Positions 53,159 to 63,479 of a stretch of 64,000 bases of DNA are shown here, piece by piece (position 1 is the stretch's first letter; each line of letters starts with the position of its first letter). This stretch comes from Blautia hansenii DSM 20583. Its GTDB lineage: Bacteria; Bacillota; Clostridia; Lachnospirales; Lachnospiraceae. Location of the stretch: NCBI RefSeq assembly GCF_002222595.2, contig NZ_CP022413.2, positions 2,441,501 through 2,505,500 on the forward strand. Direction: 5' to 3'. The translations under genes were made by a program, and so were the position numbers. The notes under the pieces were generated by a model. The model was not told the origin of the DNA. It made no database searches and saw only the letters and a program-made list of their open reading frames with translations.

Positions 53159-54247
53159 TTAGTAATCAAGTGTTTCCATGTACTTCATATACTTTACTAC
53201 CATCAATGCAATTTTAAAGGTAATTGCATCTTCAAAAACTCTCAGGTCAAGTCCTGTGCTTTTCTGAAGCTTATCCAGACGATATACCAGCGTATTTCTG
53301 TGAATGTAAAGCTGTCTGGAGGTTTCTGAAACATTCAAGCTGTTTTCAAAGAATTTGTTAATTGTAGTAAGCGTCTCCTCATCAAAATCATCGGGAGAAT
53401 GTGTATCAAAAATTTCCCGAATAAACATTTTGCAAAGAGGGATAGGAAGCTGATAAATAAGTCTTCCAATTCCCAGAGAACTGTACGCAATTACATCTCT
53501 CTCCCCAAAGAAAATCTTGCCTACATCAAGAGCCATCTTTGCTTCCTTATAAGAGCGTGAAACCTCTTTCAATTCTTTTACAATGGTTCCATAAGCAATA
53601 TGTGTTGTACCGTCTTTCTCCACGCCCAGAGCAGCCAGAATATTGTTGGCTGTCTTTTCCAACTGGGGATATCCGTCAGACGGAGCTAATTCCTTGACAA
53701 TAATAATATTTTTCTCGTCTACCGCTGTGACAAAATCTCCGGGTTTTCCTCCCAGAAGATTTTTGATATTTTCCAGAGAACCGTAGTCCTTGTCCTGACT
53801 GCTCTCCAGTATATATACAACCCTGCGTACATCTACCTCAATGTGAAGCTTTTTTGCACGATTATGGATATCTACCAAAAGCAGATTGTCCAACAAAAGA
53901 TTTTTAATAAAGTTATCCTTATTAAATCTCTCCTTATATGCGGTAAGCAAGCCCTGAATTTGGAATACAACCAGCTTTCCCAATGTATAAACATCGTCCC
54001 CTGCGCTGCTTACGACCAAAACATATTCTAACTGATGGTCATCATATATTTTAAAATACTGATTTCCTTTTACCACCTGACTGTCTGCCTGAGAATTGGC
54101 AAATGCGCTTACTTCCTCCTGTCCGCATACGCTGCCGGAAAAAGTAGTTGCTAAAACCTTTCCTTCCATATCTGTTACACAAAAATCACTTCTGGATATT
54201 CCTTTTAAACCATCCAGTGTATTTTGCAGTATCTGATTTGATATCAT
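53159..54247 (-). CDS. PucR/CdaR-type transcriptional regulator
   Basis: A 362-residue regulator: N-terminal sensory region with GAF/diacid-like strands (about 1-110), a central GGDEF-like CdaR domain (about 135-260), and a C-terminal PucR helix-turn-helix (NVSETSRQLYIHRNTLVYRLDKLQ). It lies 24 bases upstream of ftsE in the same direction, so it may be co-transcribed with the division genes. The ligand is unknown. The ATG at 54247 follows AAGGAG. Confidence 0.85.
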   Translation of the reverse strand: MISNQILQNTLDGLKGISRSDFCVTDMEGKVLATTFSGSVCGQEEVSAFANSQADSQVVKGNQYFKIYDDHQLEYVLVVSSAGDDVYTLGKLVVFQIQGLLTAYKERFNKDNFIKNLLLDNLLLVDIHNRAKKLHIEVDVRRVVYILESSQDKDYGSLENIKNLLGGKPGDFVTAVDEKNIIIVKELAPSDGYPQLEKTANNILAALGVEKDGTTHIAYGTIVKELKEVSRSYKEAKMALDVGKIFFGERDVIAYSSLGIGRLIYQLPIPLCKMFIREIFDTHSPDDFDEETLTTINKFFENSLNVSETSRQLYIHRNTLVYRLDKLQKSTGLDLRVFEDAITFKIALMVVKYMKYMETLDY

Positions 54248-54390
54248 GTTTTCTCCTTCTTTCATCATATAGTTATTTCGGTGTTACATCTCCCATAAAA
54301 ACCCTACTATATATACTAATACAAAATCAAAAAAAAGGAAAGAGAAAATGCAATATATTACATCTTTTTTTCAAAAATGTAACAATTTAT

Positions 54391-55077
54391 TCACATTTTC
54401 TCCATGTCCTCATTGTACTTTGATACCATTTTTTTGAAATTGTTCTTTTCCATAAAGCGGTTGAGCCAGCTTGGTTTTTTGCCTCCCTCACGGAAAATAT
54501 CAAGGCAGCTTCCCAGACTGAACCAGAGCTTTGTATTGATTTTTTTTCGATGTCTTTTTACAAACCGCTCCAAATCATATACTCTGGAACAGCTTAGAAC
54601 TGCCTGAGGGTTCCACATATTGATTTCGTTAATCACCTTGTCCACCTGGTCGTCCTCATCACCCATGAGAAAGTCCTTGCCAAGTATGACAATATCCGGA
54701 TATTTTTCCTGAAGATATCCATATAATTTTTCTGTGTCCTCTTCGTTTTCTCCTAAAAGAAAAATTTCGTTCTTATAATGATTCAGCAGCCAGAATACCG
54801 TTCCGAAAAAGCCATGCTCCGAAATATCATTTTCCCATTCCTTGTCCTCAAGTCCTGCTGCCTTTACGATTTCGGGCTCATCTGCCACTGCTTTATCCAG
54901 CGTTTCTATATACTCTTTTAATTCTTCATCCTGCTGAGCTGCCAGCAAGAGGTTCATGGTAAGCACTCCGTAAGTAGCCAGCGTTTCCTGATACCACTGC
55001 TGGTTAATGCTTTCCATAACATCCTCTGCATAACACTTCTCAACAGAAATTCCCATAATTTCTATTTTTTCGCTCAT
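54391..55077 (-). CDS. divergent WecG/TagA/CpsF-like glycosyltransferase
   Basis: A 228-residue protein similar in layout to WecG/TagA: IEIMGISVEKCYAEDVME at the start, LTMNLLLAAQQDEELKEYI where family members have TLNP, IFLLGENEEDTEKLYGYLQEKYPDIVILG, and LWFSLGSCLDIFREGGKKPSWL. The usual catalytic PDG motif is replaced near VADEPEIV, so activity is uncertain. Ribosome-binding-site evidence is ordinary. It stands alone between the regulator and the VWA gene. Confidence 0.7.
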   Translation of the reverse strand: MSEKIEIMGISVEKCYAEDVMESINQQWYQETLATYGVLTMNLLLAAQQDEELKEYIETLDKAVADEPEIVKAAGLEDKEWENDISEHGFFGTVFWLLNHYKNEIFLLGENEEDTEKLYGYLQEKYPDIVILGKDFLMGDEDDQVDKVINEINMWNPQAVLSCSRVYDLERFVKRHRKKINTKLWFSLGSCLDIFREGGKKPSWLNRFMEKNNFKKMVSKYNEDMEKM

Positions 55078-55156
55078 TACTATCCTCTGGGGATTTATCC
55101 CGAATATAAGTATTTTTAAACATATTATATTAATATAGCAGAAGTTTTTTTAATTA

Positions 55157-56920
55157 TCAAGTGTTTTTTTCTAATTGCTTTATCAGATATCGGCCTACCA
55201 CAGGAGAAAATCCGGAAATATCCCGTATATAGGCAAAATCCTTGCCAAAAATCTTTTTCTCCGCCTGTAAGTCCTTTTCCTCTCCTGCAAAAACGCCCAA
55301 GACACAGACTCCCTGATTGCGAAGCTTCCGCACTGCAAATCCCGTATCCTTTATAGCGTAATCCCCGTGATAAGGCTTTGGATTTCTGGCATTGGGCCGA
55401 TTTAAAATAACATCATAAGGCTTTCCGTCACTTAACACAATCAGAATTTTATGCTCCTCTTCCCTTTGCAGCAAATCATATTCCACCGCCTTAACAGCAA
55501 GTCCGTCTCTGTTGTTGGAAGAAGTCACATATTCAAAAATATTGCTGTTTTCTGTTCTGTCTGCGTCATAATCCCGAAAATTATGCAGCACCGTATAATC
55601 CCAAAAAGTACAGAAGCTGGTTACTCTGTGGGGAATACCCACGTTGCTTAACGCCTCGCTTAAAATATATGCCTGAATGGCAACCTGTCCCTGTCTGGAG
55701 CGCTGAGAACCGCTGGCATCAATTAAAACATCTACCACGAAGCTACTGCTGTCTTCGTAAAGCTCCCGTTTAAAAACCTGCACATTTCCCGTTCTCCCAA
55801 TACGCCACAGTCTTTTAGGAAGCAGAGTTCCTCTGTCTGCCAAAGTTTCCTCTTTTTCCTCTCTCATGGTAAGAGTCTTTTTCAGCATATCGGTGAGAAG
55901 ACGAATATTATTTTTAACCACTCTGTGATTATCATGATATTCATAAAGGTTCTTGCTTCTTTGTTTTCTGGCATACTCGTACTGATAATTCCGCATCACC
56001 GGCTCTTTTAAAATTCCTTTTGTAAAATAAAGGCTGCAGTCGCTGTGTATACCCCGACACACAAGAGCATTGATTTTCTTTTCCTCACCCTCTGTAAGAT
56101 AAGTCTTTCCGTAGTTTCTCTCCACATAGGAATACATCTTTTCCAGCGCTTTTTCATCCACCACTAAAATCCGTTTAGTGGTTTCCTCTGTATTTTTCTC
56201 CTGCTCCTCTTTTGTTTCTGTCTCTCTGGTATCCAGGTTTGTCATATTTTCCGTAACCTTATCCAGATAGGTTTCCAGTGTGCTTTCCAACGCCTCTTCT
56301 TCCAGAAAGTCTTCCCACGAAAATTCTGCCAGTTCCTCCAAGGTTACAGACAGAACTTTTTCTAAATCTCCCTGATTACGCTCAAAATAGGGGTCAATCA
56401 GCTCATTGTACAGCTTGTCCGTTGTCTGAATAAGCTCCATGGTATCCTGTGCCTCGGAAAGCTCCTGTACCATGTCCATAAAGTGACGCTGTCTTGCTTC
56501 TGCCGCTCCCTTTCCGTTTAAAATTTCACGAAACAGAGCTATTTTCAGCTTTCCTGCCGGATTTCCCGTTAATTTATGAAAATCCATATCCAGAATGTCC
56601 TCACAGGCACGTCTTCGGATATTGGAAACACCTTCCCTCTCTGCTATAATCTTCCCGGAAACCGCAAATTCAATGCAAAGCTGTGCCAAATCCATAAGCG
56701 GCGCTTCCATTGCATGAAGGTAAATCTTTTTCACCAGATAAAGCGAATATTCCTCCCTGTTAAAATATCGTGCAAAAGCGCCCTGCTTAATTCCATCATA
56801 CAGCGCAACATATTTAGATTTTGCAAAAGCCGCTAAATCAGGCTTAAATTCCAGAGAATAATCACCGCTGACCGTCCACATCAGATTTTTTATTCTGTTT
56901 TCCAGTTCAAATTCTTCCAT
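55157..56920 (-). CDS. VWA-domain protein paired with a MoxR ATPase
   Basis: A 587-residue cytoplasmic protein: a helical N-terminal two-thirds with an acidic stretch (about 225-250), then a von Willebrand A domain with an intact MIDAS DASGSQ near residue 393 and later conserved Thr/Asp residues (LIVLSDGKP). It follows the AAA+ gene by 8 bases. Such pairs (NorQ/NorD, CobS/CobT, RavA/ViaA) insert metals or remodel proteins; the client here is unknown. Confidence 0.83.
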   Translation of the reverse strand: MEEFELENRIKNLMWTVSGDYSLEFKPDLAAFAKSKYVALYDGIKQGAFARYFNREEYSLYLVKKIYLHAMEAPLMDLAQLCIEFAVSGKIIAEREGVSNIRRRACEDILDMDFHKLTGNPAGKLKIALFREILNGKGAAEARQRHFMDMVQELSEAQDTMELIQTTDKLYNELIDPYFERNQGDLEKVLSVTLEELAEFSWEDFLEEEALESTLETYLDKVTENMTNLDTRETETKEEQEKNTEETTKRILVVDEKALEKMYSYVERNYGKTYLTEGEEKKINALVCRGIHSDCSLYFTKGILKEPVMRNYQYEYARKQRSKNLYEYHDNHRVVKNNIRLLTDMLKKTLTMREEKEETLADRGTLLPKRLWRIGRTGNVQVFKRELYEDSSSFVVDVLIDASGSQRSRQGQVAIQAYILSEALSNVGIPHRVTSFCTFWDYTVLHNFRDYDADRTENSNIFEYVTSSNNRDGLAVKAVEYDLLQREEEHKILIVLSDGKPYDVILNRPNARNPKPYHGDYAIKDTGFAVRKLRNQGVCVLGVFAGEEKDLQAEKKIFGKDFAYIRDISGFSPVVGRYLIKQLEKNT

Positions 56921-56928
56921 AATAACCT

Positions 56929-57849
56929 CTACTTCTCAAACACATCCTGCGGCGTCCATGTATCAGGAATTCTGGTAAGCACAACATCCTGTACAATTTC
57001 TTTTTCAAAAATATCAAAGCACTTATTTACCACGCCAATCTGTACCGCAAGCCTTGGCTTTAAGCCTCTCTGTATCGTCTTTAACGCGCCTAAAATGCCT
57101 CGAAGATCCAGAGCCTTGGTGCTGATTTCACCGTTTTGTGCCTTTAACTGTAAATCCATGAAAAGTCCAATCCACTGTTTCTTTGCATTTTCCTTTAATG
57201 CGGGAAATTTAGAAGATAAGATATAATCCAGCGTCTCCTCATCCTGCGGCGGCATATCAATTACCATAAAACGGGAAACAAGAGCTTCATTTAACTCTTT
57301 TGTGCCTGCATAACCGTAGTTCATGGTCCCGATAAATCTGGCTGCTTCGTGCATATCAATTTTATCATATCCCGGAACATCAATGCTTCTTCTGTAATCT
57401 AAAGACGCATGAAGTACTGATACAGCATCATTCTTTGCCATGTTGATTTCATCTAAAATTCCAAAGCCGCCATACTGAGCGCAACGGTAAATACTTCCTT
57501 TGCGAAGCTGCACTTCATTGTTGACGAAAGTATCTGTACCGATTAAATCACCACTGTCCGTATTCACATGAAAAGAAACATTATAAACAGGGCGTCCGAA
57601 AATCCATGCCAGATTTTCTGCCAAAACATTCTTTCCCGTTGCCTTTGCTCCTGTAAGCAGCAGATTTTCTCCCTGAAGAAGAGCTGCAATTCCCATTTCC
57701 AGCACTTCCCTGCCGTAAAAATACATATCAGGACAGCTTACTCTGCCCTGCTCACCGTCCTCCACAGAATACTTACAGCGAAACTCCTCCACACCTTCTA
57801 TCAGTCCCTTATCCACCTGCTGTTCCCTTAAAAACTCCAATTCCTTCAT
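56929..57849 (-). CDS. MoxR-family AAA+ ATPase
   Basis: A 306-residue AAA+ ATPase: Walker A LTGAKATGKNVLAE (about 64-78), Walker B GGFGILDEIN, sensor 1 FIGTMNYGYAG, and the arginine-finger region NEALVSRFMVIDMP. It closely precedes the VWA partner. By analogy it forms a hexameric ring that loads or remodels a target bound through the VWA protein. The target is not deducible from neighbours (glnN upstream, WecG-like downstream). Confidence 0.87.
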   Translation of the reverse strand: MKELEFLREQQVDKGLIEGVEEFRCKYSVEDGEQGRVSCPDMYFYGREVLEMGIAALLQGENLLLTGAKATGKNVLAENLAWIFGRPVYNVSFHVNTDSGDLIGTDTFVNNEVQLRKGSIYRCAQYGGFGILDEINMAKNDAVSVLHASLDYRRSIDVPGYDKIDMHEAARFIGTMNYGYAGTKELNEALVSRFMVIDMPPQDEETLDYILSSKFPALKENAKKQWIGLFMDLQLKAQNGEISTKALDLRGILGALKTIQRGLKPRLAVQIGVVNKCFDIFEKEIVQDVVLTRIPDTWTPQDVFEK

Positions 57850-57952
57850 ACACTAATTCCTCTTTCTATCTTTCCTTATTCAATCATTACGTTTCTCTCT
57901 CAATCTCCCCCTGCATTTGCCGGAGAAATCCCAAACCTTCCACATATATAAA

Positions 57953-58018
57953 AGGAAGTTATTACACTAAGCGTAAAATATATCAATGTTCTCGATACGC
58001 ACTTAGTAGAAATAACTC
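57953..58018. repeat. palindromic intergenic repeat, copy B
   Basis: An imperfect palindrome with arms GGAAGTTATTACACTAAG and its inverse CACTTAGTAGAAATAACTCC around TAAAATATATCAATGTTCTCGATA. About three quarters of its right half is identical to repeat copy A (23779-23889). On the minus strand the hairpin is followed by CCTTTTATA and lies just after the glnN stop, where it may terminate transcription. Confidence 0.7.
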
Positions 58019-58027
58019 CCTTATCCT

Positions 58028-60142
58028 TTATACTTCAAATAATAAATCACCATAAGACGGCATTGGCCAAATCTCTTTATCCACAATCATTTCCAGCTCA
58101 TCTACCGGTTTTCTCAATGCTTCCATAGCCGGAATTACCTGCTGGCGATAATAGAACGCTTTCTCTTTTCCGTCCTCCATAGCCGCTGCTGACTCTGTTA
58201 CCTCTTTCAGATGATTTAAGGCATTTTTTGTTTCTTTTAAAAGTGCAGATGTTTCGCTTAATAAATCAGTCTGTACCTCCACCTCTAAAATCCCTGCTGC
58301 AACTACTGCATTAATGGAGTCTGCAAGCTGTTTTGTATACTTAATCACCGTAGGAATAATCTGCTTTCCGGCAATATCCAGCATGGTTCTCGCTTCAATG
58401 TTAATTGCTTTTGCATAAGCTTCATATTTAATTTCTTTTCTGGACTCTAATTCCGCTTTTGTAAAGACACCAAATTCTTTAAAAAGCTTCACCGTCTTTT
58501 CACTGGTAAGAGTTTCTATTGTCTCTACCATGCAGCTAAGATTGGGAAGTCCTCTCTTTTCGGCTTCCTCCACCCATTCCTTTGAATATCCGTTTCCGTT
58601 AAATACTATACGCTGATGCTCTGTAAAGTTCTTTTTCATTAAATCATGAACTGCTACATCAAAATCCTCTGCATTCTCCAGAACATCACACACTTCTTTA
58701 AATGCCTGTGCCACAATGGTGTTTAACACTACGTTGGCAGGCGCAATAGAGTCTCTGGAACCAACCATACGGAACTCAAACTTATTTCCTGTAAAGGCAA
58801 AAGGTGAAGTTCTGTTTCTATCTGTTGTGTCACGCATAAACTCAGGAATAGCCTTTACACCTGTTTCCAGCTTTTCCATTCCGATACTGTGATTTGCCAT
58901 ACCCGTAGTGATTAACTGGTTCATAACATCGGTAAGCTGGTCTCCCAGAAATACGGAAATAATTGCCGGTGGCGCTTCATTTGCTCCTAAACGATGGTCA
59001 TTTCCCACATCTGCCGCTGACTCTCTTAAAAGAGCCGCATGCTCATCTACTGCCTTCAAAATACAGCTAAGTACAAGAAGGAACTGAATATTGTCATGAG
59101 GTGTAATTCCCGGTTCTAACAGATTATGACCTGTATCTGTGGTAAGAGACCAGTTGTTGTGCTTTCCTGAGCCATTTACCCCTGCAAAAGGCTTTTCGTG
59201 GAGAAGACACTTCATTCCGTGCTGGGAAGCCACTCTTTTTAAGGTCTGCATAACAATCTGATTATGGTCAACCTCCACATTTGCCTCTGCATAAATCGGA
59301 GCTAACTCATGCTGTGCCGGAGCTGCTTCATTGTGCTGTGTCTTAGAAGTTACTCCAAGTCTCCAAAGCTCTTCATTGACATGCTTCATATATGCAGAAA
59401 CCTTCTGACGAATAGCGCCTAAATAATGGTCATCCAGCTCCTGTCCCTTTGGCGGCATAGCGCCGAATAAGGTACGTCCTGTAAAAACCAAATCTTTTCT
59501 CTGTCTGAATTTTTCATCACTTACTAAGAAATATTCCTGTTCCGCACCCACGGAAGGCGTAACCTTCTTAGAAGTCGTATCGCCGAACAAACGGATTAAG
59601 CGAAGAGCCTGTGTATTGATTGCCTGCATGGAACGCAGCAACGGTGTCTTCTGATCCAGCGCTTCCCCTGTATAAGAGCAAAATGCCGTAGGAATACATA
59701 AGGTAGCTCCTGCCGCATCATGACGCACAAAAGCCGGAGAAGTACAGTCCCATGCTGTATAGCCTCGTGCTTCAAAAGTAGCACGCAGTCCTCCTGACGG
59801 AAAAGAAGATGCGTCCGGCTCTCCCTTTATCAACTCTTTTCCGGAAAAGCTCATCAATACCTTTCCGTTTGGAAGGGGCGCTGTAATAAATGAGTCATGT
59901 TTCTCGGCAGTTACTCCTGTAAGCGGCTGAAACCAGTGTGTATAATGGGTTGCACCTTTTTCAATCGCCCATTCCTTCATCTCATGGGCAATGACGTCAG
60001 CCATTTCCAGAGATAATTCTTCTCCTTCGAGAATTGTCTGCTTCAAATCTTTATATACTTTCTTAGGAAGACGCTGCTGCATCACTACATCATTAAAAAC
60101 GTCCTCACCAAAAATTTCTGATACATCGATATACTCGCTCAT
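58028..60142 (-). CDS. glnN: glutamine synthetase type III
   Basis: Makes glutamine from glutamate, ammonia and ATP. The 704-residue length and the segments [30 protein letters not shown] and [11 protein letters not shown] mark the GSIII class, which forms dodecamers and is not regulated by adenylylation. The ATG at 60142 follows AGGAAGGAACGAAAGA; a longer frame upstream overlaps this site. A TTGCAA-17-TATCTT promoter lies at 60211-60239. Confidence 0.97.
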   Translation of the reverse strand: MSEYIDVSEIFGEDVFNDVVMQQRLPKKVYKDLKQTILEGEELSLEMADVIAHEMKEWAIEKGATHYTHWFQPLTGVTAEKHDSFITAPLPNGKVLMSFSGKELIKGEPDASSFPSGGLRATFEARGYTAWDCTSPAFVRHDAAGATLCIPTAFCSYTGEALDQKTPLLRSMQAINTQALRLIRLFGDTTSKKVTPSVGAEQEYFLVSDEKFRQRKDLVFTGRTLFGAMPPKGQELDDHYLGAIRQKVSAYMKHVNEELWRLGVTSKTQHNEAAPAQHELAPIYAEANVEVDHNQIVMQTLKRVASQHGMKCLLHEKPFAGVNGSGKHNNWSLTTDTGHNLLEPGITPHDNIQFLLVLSCILKAVDEHAALLRESAADVGNDHRLGANEAPPAIISVFLGDQLTDVMNQLITTGMANHSIGMEKLETGVKAIPEFMRDTTDRNRTSPFAFTGNKFEFRMVGSRDSIAPANVVLNTIVAQAFKEVCDVLENAEDFDVAVHDLMKKNFTEHQRIVFNGNGYSKEWVEEAEKRGLPNLSCMVETIETLTSEKTVKLFKEFGVFTKAELESRKEIKYEAYAKAINIEARTMLDIAGKQIIPTVIKYTKQLADSINAVVAAGILEVEVQTDLLSETSALLKETKNALNHLKEVTESAAAMEDGKEKAFYYRQQVIPAMEALRKPVDELEMIVDKEIWPMPSYGDLLFEV

Positions 60143-60210
60143 TCTTTCGTTCCTTCCTCTCATTGCAATCTAACTGCTCCCCAATCCATTTTAGTCGTAA
60201 AACTGCTTTT

Positions 60211-60239
60211 AAGATACCGCAAAAGCCGTCATATTGCAA
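60211..60239 (-). promoter_or_regulatory. glnN promoter
   Basis: TTGCAA (60234-60239), 17-base spacer, TATCTT (60211-60216) on the minus strand, about 65 bases before the start. I see no glutamine riboswitch in this leader. Confidence 0.5.
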
Positions 60240-60246
60240 GTATTTT

Positions 60247-60795
60247 TTATCTTTTCCACAAAAAGCTCATTGCCAAAAGCAAAAGACATACCCCGCTCAC
60301 CCATGACAAATCTTTTTGTGTGGTGTTACGGAATACGCAGCCCAGCCTCCAACCCAGCTCCATCATAAGAATTCCGCATATAAAAGTTCCCGCAGCTAAG
60401 AAAAGCTGCCCTGACTGTACTAAGCCTGTGCCCACTCCCACTGCAAGACTGTCCAAAGAAAGTAAAAATGCCAGCGTAAAGCCTTCTGCTGCTGTAAGTT
60501 CCTGATAAATTTCCTTGTTTTCTTCTTTCTGAAAGAAAAAACTTAAAATTCGGTATAAACCGATGCCGATAAGAAGAATTGCCCCCAGACAAGTAGTCAC
60601 ATCCTTTGGAAGAAAATCAGAAAGAAAGCTTCCCGTAAGGAGAGAAATTCCCAATAGGCCACTCATAATGATATTCATTCCCGCCACAATTTTAAAGGGC
60701 ATCTTTACTTTTCTCATACCATAAGCAAAACTGACCACAAAAGAGTCTGTGGTCAGTACAAAAATCAACAATATTTCTTTTATTATCGTTGCCAT
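60247..60795 (-). CDS. MntP/YtaF-like membrane protein
   Basis: A 182-residue protein with six hydrophobic segments in two related halves; each half has the DUF204 hallmark, VLTTDSFVVSFAYGM (about 13-27) and LSLDSLAVGVGTG (about 112-124), whose Asp residues line the Mn2+ path in MntP. It could be a manganese exporter or the related YtaF sporulation protein; the short size fits either. No yybP-ykoY leader is visible. Confidence 0.78.
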   Translation of the reverse strand: MATIIKEILLIFVLTTDSFVVSFAYGMRKVKMPFKIVAGMNIIMSGLLGISLLTGSFLSDFLPKDVTTCLGAILLIGIGLYRILSFFFQKEENKEIYQELTAAEGFTLAFLLSLDSLAVGVGTGLVQSGQLFLAAGTFICGILMMELGWRLGCVFRNTTQKDLSWVSGVCLLLLAMSFLWKR

Positions 60796-60859
60796 TCCTG
60801 TTGCTCACCTGTTTTGTCTGTTTTAATATTATATGACAAAATCAGCAACAAGGTTTCTC

Positions 60860-61780
60860 TTACTCCGGAGGGTTAATTAAAGGCACTTGGTCGTTTTTTG
60901 CCAGCATAATCTGAACGACATGTTTCAGATTTTTAATTGTCACGTTTTTATGAAGTCCTCCAAACTCTCCGTCAAGTGTCCATGAAATTTCTTCTTCACA
61001 TTCAATGGTAAGCCCTGTTGTCTTAAAGACTTCAATCATTTTTGAGTCATTTGTCCCCACTAAAGATGCGATAATTTCATTTAATTCCAAAATGTTCTTT
61101 GGTCTTCGGATAAACATCACCTCAAAAACACCATCATCCAGCATAACGTCCGGTCCTGTGAGACGCTTAAATCCGCCTACGGAAGTGGAATTACTGATCA
61201 TACCGAAAATAAATTCTCCTGAAAGCTCTCCATCATCGCTTTTCACACGAAGGTTGTAAGATTTAATATTAAAAAGCCTCTGTGTTCCTTCTAATATGTA
61301 GGCTGCATGTCCCAGTATATTTTTCATATCCTGATTTGTCTCATAGGATACGTCTGTAAACAGCCCGAAAGCCGCAATATACACAAAATAATCTTCGTTA
61401 AATCCACCTACGTCAAAAGCATGCGGCACTCCTTCCACAATATCTGTTGCCGCCTGCAACATATTTTTGGATATGTGCAGACTGTTTGCAAAATCATTGG
61501 TGCTTCCTGCCGGAATATAACCGATAGGAATTTGATGTCCTCCTATAAGCATACCGGTAACTACTTCATCAAGGGTTCCATCACCGCCGCTTGCAACTAC
61601 AATATCGTAATCTCCCGCTTTTCTTTTTGTTACCTTTAGTCCGTCCATATAGGCTTGTGTAGGATGAACCGTAATTTCATATCCACCCTTTACAAAAATA
61701 TCCAGAATATCCATCAGTCGGTTTTTAATGCTGCCCTTTCCGGACCTTGGATTAAATATAAAAAGCATTTTTTTTCCCAT
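60860..61780 (-). CDS. diacylglycerol/lipid kinase family protein
   Basis: A 306-residue YegS/DgkB-type lipid kinase: nucleotide-binding MLFIFNPRSGKGS at the start, the catalytic GGDGTLDEVVTG motif, PAGSTNDFANSL, and the C-terminal beta-sandwich domain with DGEFGG near the end. It phosphorylates diacylglycerol or a related lipid at the membrane surface, helping recycle lipid from lipoteichoic acid synthesis in relatives. Monocistronic, after the rplQ terminator. Confidence 0.9.
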   Translation of the reverse strand: MGKKMLFIFNPRSGKGSIKNRLMDILDIFVKGGYEITVHPTQAYMDGLKVTKRKAGDYDIVVASGGDGTLDEVVTGMLIGGHQIPIGYIPAGSTNDFANSLHISKNMLQAATDIVEGVPHAFDVGGFNEDYFVYIAAFGLFTDVSYETNQDMKNILGHAAYILEGTQRLFNIKSYNLRVKSDDGELSGEFIFGMISNSTSVGGFKRLTGPDVMLDDGVFEVMFIRRPKNILELNEIIASLVGTNDSKMIEVFKTTGLTIECEEEISWTLDGEFGGLHKNVTIKNLKHVVQIMLAKNDQVPLINPPE

Positions 61781-61805
61781 ACGACAGTCCTCCTATTTTA
61801 AATAA

Positions 61806-61839
61806 AGAACGGCTGAGACGCAATCTCTGCATCTCAGCC
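61806..61839 (-). terminator. terminator of the rpsD-rpoA-rplQ operon
   Basis: Stem GGCTGAGA (61811-61818) / TCTCAGCC (61832-61839), followed on the minus strand by GTTCTTTATTTA, 13 bases past the rplQ stop. Confidence 0.8.
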
Positions 61840-61851
61840 TGTTTTCTGTTA

Positions 61852-62388
61852 TTATACTAATTCCAGAACTACTTCCATCGCTGCATCACCTTTACGTGGT
61901 CCGATTTTGATAATTCTTGTGTAACCACCGTTACGATCTGCATATTTTGGTGCGATTTCTGTAAATAATTTTTCTGTTAAATCAACTTCTTTTGTGTTTT
62001 TCTTTTTACCAGCTGCAGCTGTTGGAACTTCTTTTACTGGGTAAAGAACTTTTAACATCTGTCTTCTGGCATGTAATCTGGAAGGAGCATCCTTCTTGAT
62101 TTCTTTCTGTACTTCATCGTATACAGTAACTTTTTTACCATCTACAACTTCTTTTACTCTTTTGCCTTCAGCATCTTTACGAGCAACTTTTGCTGTGATT
62201 GTTACTGTTTCGAAGTTGTCTTTTTCACGAACTGCCATAGCGATTAAGCCATCAGCAATTTTACGAACTTCTTTTGCTTTTGTTTCAGTTGTAACAATTC
62301 TTCCATGGTATAATAAGTTTGTTACCTGATTTCTAAGTAAAGCTTTTCTCTGGTCAGCAGTTCTGCCTAATTTTCTATATTTTGCCAT
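61852..62388 (-). CDS. rplQ: 50S ribosomal protein L17 with long insertion
   Basis: A 178-residue L17; most bacterial versions have 115-130. The core is clear ([38 protein letters not shown], ending [16 protein letters not shown]). The additional ~55 residues lie in the middle (about 70-140), rich in Lys/Val/Asp ([20 protein letters not shown], then [10 protein letters not shown]). The ATG at 62388 follows GGAGGAAAATCTAAA. The gene is co-transcribed with rpoA. Confidence 0.95.
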   Translation of the reverse strand: MAKYRKLGRTADQRKALLRNQVTNLLYHGRIVTTETKAKEVRKIADGLIAMAVREKDNFETVTITAKVARKDAEGKRVKEVVDGKKVTVYDEVQKEIKKDAPSRLHARRQMLKVLYPVKEVPTAAAGKKKNTKEVDLTEKLFTEIAPKYADRNGGYTRIIKIGPRKGDAAMEVVLELV

Positions 62389-62479
62389 TTTAGATTTTCC
62401 TCCATTTGTGGAACAATACGCCATGCTTCTTCGGACTTACTGACGTATTGCTTTTCTTCCATAAATTTGTATCAGAGGC

Positions 62480-63439
62480 TTACTCCTCGCTTGGATTTAA
62501 CTGTAAGCCTAATTCTTTTAATTTTGCTAAAACTTCTTCTAAAGATTTACGTCCCAGATTACGAACCTTCATCATATCTTCAGAAGTACGGTTGCAAAGT
62601 TCTTCCACTGTATTGATACCAGCACGTTTTAAGCAGTTGTAGGAACGAACAGATAATTCTAATTCATCAATATTCATTTCCAGAACTTTTTCTTTTTCAT
62701 TGTCTTCTTTCTCAATCATGACTTCTGCAGTCTTTGCACTTTCAGAAAGATCAATAAAGAGGCTTAAATGCTCGCTCAGTACCTTAGCAGCCAGACTTAC
62801 TGCCTCGTCTGCATCCAGTGTTCCGTTTGTGTAAATATCCAATGTCAGTTTATCATAATCTGTAACCTGACCTACACGGGTATTTTCAACGGCCATGTTT
62901 ACACGTTCAACCGGTGTATAGATTGAATCTACTGCAATCATGCCAATTGGCATGTCATCTGTTTTTCCTTTGTCTGCACTTACATATCCACGTCCTTTTG
63001 TAATTGTCAGCTCTGCATTGAATTTGCAGTCTGCACCACCATTTAAAGTAGCAATTACTAAGTCAGGATTTAAAATTTCTAAATCCTGGTCCACCTGAAT
63101 ATCAGCACCAGTCACAACACCTTCACCTTCAAACTCAATATATGCAGTTTTTGGTTCATTGCTGTCACTCACGTTCTTAATTGCCAGATTTTTCAGGTTC
63201 ATGATAATCTCTGTAACATCTTCCTTTACACCTGGAATAGAACTGAATTCGTGAAGAACACCGTCAATTTTCACTTGGCTTACTGCAGCACCCGGTAAAG
63301 AAGACAGCATAATTCTTCTCAAAGAGTTACCTAAAGTAATACCATATCCTCTTTCCAGAGGTTCTACCACGAATTTCCCATATCTCTTATCATCAGACAT
63401 TTCTGTGATTTGAATTTTGGGTTTGTTAAAATCGAACAT
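62480..63439 (-). CDS. rpoA: DNA-directed RNA polymerase alpha subunit
   Basis: A 319-residue alpha subunit: N-terminal assembly domain ([37 protein letters not shown]), linker, and C-terminal domain ([43 protein letters not shown]) that contacts UP elements and activators. It lies between rpsD and rplQ in the standard alpha operon order. Confidence 0.98.
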   Translation of the reverse strand: MFDFNKPKIQITEMSDDKRYGKFVVEPLERGYGITLGNSLRRIMLSSLPGAAVSQVKIDGVLHEFSSIPGVKEDVTEIIMNLKNLAIKNVSDSNEPKTAYIEFEGEGVVTGADIQVDQDLEILNPDLVIATLNGGADCKFNAELTITKGRGYVSADKGKTDDMPIGMIAVDSIYTPVERVNMAVENTRVGQVTDYDKLTLDIYTNGTLDADEAVSLAAKVLSEHLSLFIDLSESAKTAEVMIEKEDNEKEKVLEMNIDELELSVRSYNCLKRAGINTVEELCNRTSEDMMKVRNLGRKSLEEVLAKLKELGLQLNPSEE

Positions 63440-63479
63440 GCAAAGCCCTCCTTGCTACGTGCACAATTTCACTTTTTAA

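Noticed and set aside
54262..54400. AT-rich gap before the PucR-type gene as a possible origin or phage site
   Set aside because: No DnaA boxes or integrase; the sequence is better explained as a terminator of the WecG-like gene (GAGAAAATG/CATTTTCTC with a T tract) plus promoter DNA.
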